This document shows, piece by piece, positions 58,189-64,000 of a stretch of DNA of 64,000 nt. Position 1 is the stretch's first letter; each line of letters starts with the position of its first letter. The DNA comes from an uncultured Acidobacteriia bacterium (lineage in GTDB: Bacteria; Acidobacteriota; Terriglobia; Bryobacterales; Bryobacteraceae): positions 124,001 through 188,000 of the forward strand of contig CAINNJ010000055.1 in the NCBI GenBank assembly GCA_903851195.1, given 5' to 3'. Made by a program: the position numbers and the translations under genes. The notes under the pieces were generated by a model. The model made no database searches. It saw only the letters and a list, made by a program, of their open reading frames with translations, and was not told where the DNA came from.

Positions 58189-60738
58189 TTATTTAAGCCG
58201 TGCCGCGATTTCGGCGTGCGCTTTTTCGGAGTCGCGGATGACGTCGGGTGCGGTTAAGAAGCCGCCGCTTTTGAGCTGATCGTAAAAATGGGCGGCGCGC
58301 CGCCAGGCTTCGGTAGCGGCCTCTGTATTGCCGAGTGCGGTTTCGATGGCGGCGAGTCGGCTCTCATGGGTGGCCAGGTTGATGCGCACCGGCACGCCTT
58401 TGGGATCCACCTCGAACAGCTTGCGCTGCAGAGCGAGGGCTCTCTGGATGCTGGCGAGGGACTGCTGTTTATCGCCCTTGTTCAGCAGCACGAGAGCCCT
58501 TTCGGAATAGTTGCCGGCCAGCATGGAGCGGCTGCGGGCGTCGCGTTCGTCCAGTGCGATAGCGCGCTCGCGGAGCGCGATGGCGTCATCGAAGTGGTCA
58601 AGCGCTTCCTGGTAGCGCTTCAGGGCGCCTAACGACACGCCGAAGAAATGGTGCGTGCTGGCCATTTCGAAGTCGATCTGCGTTTCGTTCCAGGGGATGG
58701 CGGCCAGGCTCTTCTGGATTTTGAGCGCCTCGGCGAGATCCACCAGGGCGGCTTCGGAGCGATTGTCCTGGGCCTCCACCAGACCGAGATGATAGCGGAC
58801 CATGGCGAGGTTGCGCTGGGAATCGCGGTCCGCGGGATCCGCCGCGAGCTTCTCGCGAATCGGCACGGCGTTGCGCAGCGTGGCGATGGCTTCGTCGGCT
58901 TTCCCCGCAATGTTGAGACCGGTGGACAGGCTGGCCCAGGTATCGGCGAGCAGCACCTGATACTCGCGATTTCCCGGAACCTGCGCGGTCAGGGACAGCG
59001 CGATGGCGAGCGCTTTGCGGTCCAGCACCTCCATGTCGCGGACGCTGCCGGCGCGGCTGGTCATCAGGCTTCCCACCAGGTAGCTGGAGGCCAGTTCGTA
59101 CTGGGCGGTGAGATCGGAGGGCTGCTCGGCGGCCAGAGCTTCGCGGATAATACGGGCAGTTTGCCAGGTTTTCAGGGAGTCCGCGGACTGGCCGATGGTG
59201 CCGAGCAGATTGGCGAAACGCTCGCCGGCCAGCGCGAGGGAACGGCGTGTTTCGCGATCCTGTCCGGCATCCCTGGCGAGGCCGTTCAGATAGAGAAGAG
59301 ACTTGCGGAGCAGGGCCTCGCGGGCGGGCAGGGAGCCGGGCAGCCGCGAGATGTTGTCGTGCAGGTCGAAGAGCAGAGTGGCGGCGAGCTTCCGGTCTTC
59401 GTTGACGCGGACAGACAGCCGGCGCGCCTGCCAGACAGCGGCCACGGTGGACACGCAGAGCAGACAGGTCAGAATGGCGGCCGTGCCGACGCCAAGGCGA
59501 TGGCGGCGAACGAATTTGAGCGCGAGGTAAATGACGGTGTCGCCCGCGGCCCTGACGGGGCGGCCGTCGAGGTAACGCTGCAGTTCGTCGCTGAACTGAT
59601 CGACCGAGAGATAGCGCCGGTCGGGCTCTTTCCGAAGGGCAAAACCGAGAATGTTATCGAGATCGCCGCTGAGCTGACGGCGCAGACCGTCCGCCGTGGT
59701 CCGGCGGCTGCGGGCCAGATGATCGGCTTCCGCGGCGTCCTTCGGCTTGCTGGCCGCGGCTTCGCTGGCGCGCATCGGTTCGCGCTCGCAGATCAGCGTG
59801 GTGGCGTTCTCCCACGTGACGCTGTCCACGCGGTAGGGACGATAGCCGGTGAGCAGGCGGAAGAGGACGACACCCAGCGAATAGATATCGGTCGCAACGC
59901 CCACATGTTCACCCCGGATCTGTTCAGGGCTGCACCAGGCGGGCGTGCCGACGCGTTCCGAGGTCATAGTGAGTTCGCCGCTCTCGCCCGTGTTGGGCTC
60001 AAGAAGTTTGGCGATGCCGAAATCGAGCAGTTTGGGAATGCCGTCTCCGGTAACCAGGATGTTGTCGGGCTTCAGGTCGCGATGCACGATCAGGTTGCGA
60101 TGCGCGCAGGAGACGGCGTCACAGACTTTGCGGAAGATGGCGACGCGTTCCCGGACGCTGAGTTGCCGCTCATCGCAGTAGCGCGTGAGCGGCATGCCGG
60201 GCACGTATTCCATGACGAGATACGGCTGGCCGGAACTGGTCTTGCCGCCATCGAGCAGGCGGGCGATGTTGGGGTGTTCGAGGCGGGCGAGAATCTGGCG
60301 TTCCTGACGAAAACGATCGAGCAGGATACGGGAATTGAAACCGCGGCCGAGAATTTTGACGGCGGCCTCAATGCTGAACTCGCCGTCGCCCCGCGTGGCT
60401 TTATAGACGGCGCCCATGCCGCCGCGGCCGATTTCTTCGGTGAGCAGCCACTCACCGGCGCGCGTGCCTTCCAGACTGCCTTCGGATGACGAAGGGGAGT
60501 TCGCTGCGCCGGAAGCCGGGCCGGAGACCAGCGAGACGATGGAGCCACGCACCAGAGACGTGATTTCGCGGTTGCCGCCGCCGTCGGCAGCCAGCAGGCT
60601 TTCCACTTCGGCGCGGAGTTCCGGTTGCGCGAAGCAGACGGTCGCAAGGTACTGCTCCCGGGCGGGGCCGGAAAGCTCGACCGCCACCAGAAAAATTTCT
60701 TCGATCCGCTTCCAGTCGTCCGTATTCTGCAACACCAC
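58189..60738 (-). CDS. Serine/threonine protein kinase with TPR-like C-terminal region
   Basis: An 849-residue protein from GTG 60738 (GTG 60735 and TTG 60732 are alternatives). Residues 1-80 are the acidobacterial kinase N-terminus (DWKRIEEIFLVAVELSGPAREQYLATVC). The kinase domain (about 95-365) has GRGGMGAVYKA, the lysine in AAVKIL, HRDLKPDNILVT and DFGIAKLL. A membrane span follows at about 410-432 (GVGTAAILTCLLCVSTVAAVW). The extracytoplasmic region of 400 residues consists of TPR-like helical repeats. It should phosphorylate proteins in response to a periplasmic signal. The gene diverges from the oxidoreductase with 72 bases between. Confidence 0.9.
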   Translation of the reverse strand: MVLQNTDDWKRIEEIFLVAVELSGPAREQYLATVCFAQPELRAEVESLLAADGGGNREITSLVRGSIVSLVSGPASGAANSPSSSEGSLEGTRAGEWLLTEEIGRGGMGAVYKATRGDGEFSIEAAVKILGRGFNSRILLDRFRQERQILARLEHPNIARLLDGGKTSSGQPYLVMEYVPGMPLTRYCDERQLSVRERVAIFRKVCDAVSCAHRNLIVHRDLKPDNILVTGDGIPKLLDFGIAKLLEPNTGESGELTMTSERVGTPAWCSPEQIRGEHVGVATDIYSLGVVLFRLLTGYRPYRVDSVTWENATTLICEREPMRASEAAASKPKDAAEADHLARSRRTTADGLRRQLSGDLDNILGFALRKEPDRRYLSVDQFSDELQRYLDGRPVRAAGDTVIYLALKFVRRHRLGVGTAAILTCLLCVSTVAAVWQARRLSVRVNEDRKLAATLLFDLHDNISRLPGSLPAREALLRKSLLYLNGLARDAGQDRETRRSLALAGERFANLLGTIGQSADSLKTWQTARIIREALAAEQPSDLTAQYELASSYLVGSLMTSRAGSVRDMEVLDRKALAIALSLTAQVPGNREYQVLLADTWASLSTGLNIAGKADEAIATLRNAVPIREKLAADPADRDSQRNLAMVRYHLGLVEAQDNRSEAALVDLAEALKIQKSLAAIPWNETQIDFEMASTHHFFGVSLGALKRYQEALDHFDDAIALRERAIALDERDARSRSMLAGNYSERALVLLNKGDKQQSLASIQRALALQRKLFEVDPKGVPVRINLATHESRLAAIETALGNTEAATEAWRRAAHFYDQLKSGGFLTAPDVIRDSEKAHAEIAARLK

Positions 60739-60774
60739 TCAGGTAACATTGTGCCTGAAGAGGCCGCGCAGCGA

Positions 60775-60780
60775 TATAAT
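60775..60780 (+). promoter_or_regulatory. Candidate -10 element of the oxidoreductase gene
   Basis: TATAAT, a perfect -10 hexamer, inside GCGAT-ATA-ATCGC, a 5-bp-arm inverted repeat. The -35 region is not convincing. The ribosome site GGAGG (60801-60805) and the TTG at 60811 follow. Confidence 0.35.
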
Positions 60781-60810
60781 CGCAGGCGGATACTCAAAAG
60801 GGAGGCTGTG

Positions 60811-62310
60811 TTGGCCTACAATTTTTCCAGACGTTATTTCTTTTACGGTTCGTTGCTCGCCGGCGCCATTCCGAGCAAAGGTTTCGGGAGTGTGCCGTCG
60901 CTCAAGGCGGCCGGTTACAAATCCCCCAACGAGAAACTGAACATCGCCTCGATCGGCTCGGGCGGCAAGGCCGCCAGCGACATCGCGGGCTGCGCGCACG
61001 AGAACATTGTGGCGCTCTGCGACGTGGACGAAAAGCGGGCCGCGCAGGTCTTCAAGAAGTATGAGAGCGTACCGAAGTTCAAAGATTTCCGGAAGATGCT
61101 CGACGAGAAGGGCAAAGACATCGATGCCGTGATCGTGACGATTCCGGATTTCATGCATGCGACGGCGGCCGTTTGGTGCATGGAGCGCGGCAAGCACGTG
61201 TATGTGCAGAAACCGCTGGTGCGCACGGTGTGGGAAGCCCGCCTGATGCAGGACACGGCCAATAAATACAAGGTCGCGACGCAGATGGGCAACCAGGGCT
61301 ACTCGAACGAAGGCACCCGGCAGGTGGCCGAGATGGTGTGGGCGGGCGAGATCGGCAACGTGAAGGAAGTGCACGCCTGGACGGATCGTCCGTGGTGGCC
61401 GCAGGGGCTGACCGAAATCCCGGCGCCCGATGAAGTGCCTTCGACGCTCGACTGGGATCTGTGGCTGGGCAACTCCGAGAAGCGTCCGTATACGTCGGGC
61501 GGCAAGGGTTATCCGAACGATTACGGGAACTTCTATCAGCCGTTCAACTGGCGCGGGTTCTACGACTTCGGTTGCGGCGCGCTGGGCGACATGGCGTGCC
61601 ACATTCTGGGCGCTCCGAACATGGCGCTGAAACTGGGCGCGCCGACGAGCGTGGAGTGCGTGTCGAAGGAAGGCACCAGCAATTTCATGTTCCCGAAGAA
61701 GTCGGTAATTCGTTACGACTTCCCGCAGCGGGGCAGCATGCCGCCGGTCTCGATCTTCTGGCACGACGGTCTGAAGGAAAGCCCGAAGGTGGCCGGCGTT
61801 CCCGAAGGCGAACTGCTGGGCGATCTGCCTTCGCGTCCGCGTCAGCAGGGCGCGGCACCCCGGCCGCAGCAGGCGCCGAACGGCTATGTCGGCAGGATCT
61901 TCAACTGGGAGCAGTTCCAGGACGCGCTGGCTCCGGACGCGCGCAGTTCCGGCCCGAACGGCAGTCTGTTCGTCGGCGACAAAGGCATGATCACGACCGG
62001 CACGTATGGCGAGCAGACGCGTCTGCTGCCGGCGGCCGAGAAGATGAAGGACTACAAGTTCCCCGAGCAGTTCCTGACGCGGTCGCCCGGTCACTATCGC
62101 GACTGGATCCGGTCCGCGAAGGGCGGGGATCCGTCGTGCTCGAACTTCAACGTCGCGGTGCCGTTTGTCGAGTGGATGCTGCTCGGCGTGATCGCGCTGC
62201 GCGTGGACGGCAAGCTCGAATGGGATGCGGCGAAGGGCCGGTTCACGAACAATGCGGAGGCGAATAAGTTCCTGAAGCCGACGTATCGGAAGGGCTGGAC
62301 GCTCAGTTAG
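60811..62310 (+). CDS. Gfo/Idh/MocA-family oxidoreductase with Tat signal
   Basis: A 499-residue protein. The TTG at 60811 was chosen because GGAGG lies five bases before it, while GTG three bases earlier is too near. The N-terminus FSRRYFFYGSLLAGAIPS is a twin-arginine signal. The Rossmann part (LNIASIGSGGKAASDIAGCAHENIVALCDVDEKRAAQVFKKY, VIVTIPDFMHATAAVWCMERGKHVYVQKPL) fits the NAD(P)-binding fold of the family, and EIGNVKEVHAWTDRPWWPQG starts the substrate domain. The motif EKPL is VQKPL here, with the lysine kept. Exported members act on sugars or sugar acids in the periplasm; the substrate is unknown. Confidence 0.9.
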   Translation: MAYNFSRRYFFYGSLLAGAIPSKGFGSVPSLKAAGYKSPNEKLNIASIGSGGKAASDIAGCAHENIVALCDVDEKRAAQVFKKYESVPKFKDFRKMLDEKGKDIDAVIVTIPDFMHATAAVWCMERGKHVYVQKPLVRTVWEARLMQDTANKYKVATQMGNQGYSNEGTRQVAEMVWAGEIGNVKEVHAWTDRPWWPQGLTEIPAPDEVPSTLDWDLWLGNSEKRPYTSGGKGYPNDYGNFYQPFNWRGFYDFGCGALGDMACHILGAPNMALKLGAPTSVECVSKEGTSNFMFPKKSVIRYDFPQRGSMPPVSIFWHDGLKESPKVAGVPEGELLGDLPSRPRQQGAAPRPQQAPNGYVGRIFNWEQFQDALAPDARSSGPNGSLFVGDKGMITTGTYGEQTRLLPAAEKMKDYKFPEQFLTRSPGHYRDWIRSAKGGDPSCSNFNVAVPFVEWMLLGVIALRVDGKLEWDAAKGRFTNNAEANKFLKPTYRKGWTLS

Positions 62311-62316
62311 TTCTTG

Positions 62317-64000
62317 TTATTGGCGAGGGCCGGAGATTGCCAGGGCGATGGTTGCCCAGGCAGTCCCGGCCATCGAGATCCACTGGTCGTGGTCGTAGGG
62401 GAAGCCGCTCTGGAAGTAGGGCTGTAATTTCGGCGCGCGGCTTCGGACGAACCAGGAACCATCCTCATGCTGCGTCCGCAGCAGAAATTCCACACCTTTT
62501 CGATAGACCGGATCCGTGGGGGCCAGAATACCGGCTTCGTGCAGCGCGTAGAGCGTCTGCCCGGTGGCGTAGGAATCCGGCGGGAGATACGGGTTCTGAC
62601 GCCAGCCGCCCTCCGATGTTTGCTGTGCCGCCAGCTTCCTGCCGAGCGCCTGCAGCGTGCTGGTTTTTTCGCCGGCGCGGAGCAGGCCGAGCAACTGCAT
62701 GACGGCTTCTTCGTTGTAGACGGGCTGCGCTTTGACGAGCCAGCGGCGGGCGGCGTCGATATGGGAATCGATATCGGCCTGTCGTCCCGGCCATTTAAAC
62801 GCCGCGAGGGCACGTACCGCGAGACCGGTGCGAACGATGTCGCCATCCTGCATGGGGGCGCGGGCGGCCGGGGAAGGCCCGGCGCGCTGCACGGCGCCGC
62901 CGCGAATCCAGCTGCCATCCGCCATCTGCTCGCCCAGCATGTTGCAGACAATTGCGTCCGTGATGGCGTCGGGCGCGTAGCCGGCAGCTTCGAAGTGGAG
63001 CATGACGTAGACCAGGGTGTCGATTCCGCCACCGCCGTCATAACGCTGCAGCAGCCGGTCGGCGCTCTTGACGTAAGATGCCCGCAGGTCGGCGAGTTGC
63101 GACTTCAGGCCCGGTTCGTCGACGCTGTAGCCCTGCGCGCGGGCGACTTTGGCGGTGAGAGCGGTGAGGTTCTGGGCATGGCACGCGACGCAGCCTCCGT
63201 TCTTCAGAAACGACGCACTGACGCTTTGGAGCAGCGGCAGGCTCTTCGTTACGGCGCCGGCGGCGGTGCGAGCGGATGAAGTCGGGGGCAGCGCGGCATC
63301 CGGCGGCAGCGGGGTGGCGTGCAGCAGGGTCAGAATGTCCGGGCGGGCATATTTCGAGGCCCAGTCCCCGGCGGTTTGGGAGGTGGAATCTTTGGTGGCG
63401 GGGTCGGCGCCGGCTTTCAGAAGCAGACGCACGATTTCGGGATTTTGCGCCTCGGCGGAGACCGCATAGTGCAGGGCGGTGCGGCCGCGAATGTCTTTGG
63501 GGTCCACACGCGCCCCGGCGCGGAGCAGGGTATCCACGATGGAGGGCGGTCCGTAGATGGAGGCGAGCATCAGCGGCGTGTAGTAGCCGAGATCGATGGG
63601 TCCGCGCAGGACATTCACCGGATCTTTGGCCGAGGCTTCATTGACACGCGCGCCCTTCGCCAGCAGCAGGCGGACGGATTCCGGATCGCCGTTGCCGGCG
63701 GCGTTCATCAGGGGCGTGAAGCCGAGAGTTTCGTCCTTGGCGTTGACGTCGAGACCGTTTTCGAGGGCGATCCGGACCTGACGGGGGTTGCAGGCTGCCG
63801 ATGCCGCGAGCAGGAAAGTGAGGCCGTGGTTGTCGGTGGCGTGGACGTCGGCTTTCCGGGAGAGCAGCAGGTTCACCACGTCGTCGGATCCGTTGTGTAC
63901 GGCGGCAAGCAACAGGGCCGTGCGGCCGGTGCTGGATTTGGCGTTGACATCCGCGCCGTGATCGAGCAGAAAGCGAACTTTGGCGGGCTCGGTGACGCTC
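62317..64000 (-). CDS. Ankyrin-repeat, c-type cytochrome and alpha-toroid fusion, partial
   Basis: The gene runs beyond the end of the window; the visible 561 residues start in the middle (SVTEPAKVRFLLDHGADVNAKSSTGRTALL...). About six ankyrin repeats (for example TPLMNAAGNGDPESVRLLLAKGARVN) come first. Then GGCVACHAQNL gives a CxxCH heme-binding site at 63178-63192. The last 230 residues contain toroid repeats of the terpene-cyclase type (IVCNMLGEQMADGSWIRGG, QQTSEGGWRQNPYLPPDSYATGQTLYALHEAG, RTQHEDGSWFVRSRAP). The stop lies six bases from the oxidoreductase stop. It is exported if the missing N-terminus carries a signal. Function unknown. Confidence 0.8.
   Translation of the reverse strand, partial: SVTEPAKVRFLLDHGADVNAKSSTGRTALLLAAVHNGSDDVVNLLLSRKADVHATDNHGLTFLLAASAACNPRQVRIALENGLDVNAKDETLGFTPLMNAAGNGDPESVRLLLAKGARVNEASAKDPVNVLRGPIDLGYYTPLMLASIYGPPSIVDTLLRAGARVDPKDIRGRTALHYAVSAEAQNPEIVRLLLKAGADPATKDSTSQTAGDWASKYARPDILTLLHATPLPPDAALPPTSSARTAAGAVTKSLPLLQSVSASFLKNGGCVACHAQNLTALTAKVARAQGYSVDEPGLKSQLADLRASYVKSADRLLQRYDGGGGIDTLVYVMLHFEAAGYAPDAITDAIVCNMLGEQMADGSWIRGGAVQRAGPSPAARAPMQDGDIVRTGLAVRALAAFKWPGRQADIDSHIDAARRWLVKAQPVYNEEAVMQLLGLLRAGEKTSTLQALGRKLAAQQTSEGGWRQNPYLPPDSYATGQTLYALHEAGILAPTDPVYRKGVEFLLRTQHEDGSWFVRSRAPKLQPYFQSGFPYDHDQWISMAGTAWATIALAISGPRQ

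Noticed and set aside
58648-60489. Long + strand frame opposite the Ser/Thr kinase
   Set aside because: No recognisable motifs, while the minus strand shows all kinase motifs.
1-64000. tRNA, rRNA, CRISPR arrays, complete insertion sequences
   Set aside because: No cloverleaf, rRNA segment, regular repeat-spacer array or transposase was recognised in either strand by eye.

Overview
The window is high-GC bacterial DNA, densely packed, and looks like an Acidobacteriota genome of the Solibacter/Bryobacter type. The reasons are an ADOP-style 835-residue FtsX/MacB permease, a TIGR03437-like Solibacter C-terminal domain protein, an N-terminally typical acidobacterial Ser/Thr kinase with TPR-like repeats, a Tat-exported Gfo/Idh/MocA oxidoreductase and SelA-like PLP protein, and an ankyrin/cytochrome/toroid fusion. 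The taxonomic call is inference from family content. No rRNA, tRNA or CRISPR array was recognised. All assignments were made by eye, without database searches.

Layout. 1-5.5 kb: the end of a toroid-like protein, a fused GT2-GT4 glycosyltransferase, and a tightly overlapped reverse operon (LytS-like kinase, LytTR regulator, isoprenylcysteine methyltransferase-like protein). 5.9-16 kb: PhzF-like isomerase, a 50-residue membrane protein, a sodium:solute symporter, a PAS-only protein, infC, a polytopic membrane protein, the Tat SelA-like protein, a nuclease-like protein, a methyltransferase and a damaged toxin-antitoxin pair. 16.7-23.2 kb: an ECF sigma/FecR-type anti-sigma operon continuing through two ABC ATPase/permease pairs with 4-bp overlaps, with a plausible autoregulated ECF promoter. 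23.2-23.8 kb: a tandemly duplicated intergenic unit carrying two coiled-coil microproteins. 23.8-43.7 kb: spermidine-synthase-like membrane protein and a surface polysaccharide region (glycosyltransferases, a Wzm-like permease with an N-terminal Wzt-type domain, RmlA/RmlC-like enzymes, ArnT-like transferases, AsnB-like amidotransferase). 44-54.4 kb: DUF5666-like secreted protein, two small proteins, and an ABC efflux operon (adaptor, ATPase, ADOP permease, second ATPase) with its own NtrC-type regulator and histidine kinase. 54.4-56.4 kb: an inserted two-gene AAA ATPase/TOPRIM cassette. 56.5-64 kb: TIGR03437-like protein, ferritin-like protein, Ser/Thr kinase, oxidoreductase and the ankyrin/cytochrome/toroid protein cut by the window end.

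The strongest novelty candidate is the AAA ATPase/TOPRIM pair. It sits exactly between two perfect 37-bp direct repeats, each of which encodes the same last residues and stop codon of the upstream histidine kinase. This looks like a small genetic cassette, probably anti-phage, that entered at the 3' end of the kinase gene and rebuilt that end. Second is the 347-bp in-place duplication at 23.2-23.8 kb, where two microproteins differ by exactly one coiled-coil heptad and their terminal hairpins show a compensatory base change. Other points of note are a probable ATT start codon, the domain swap in the Wzm-like permease, and a GAFTDA variant in the NtrC-type regulator next to a sigma-54-like promoter.
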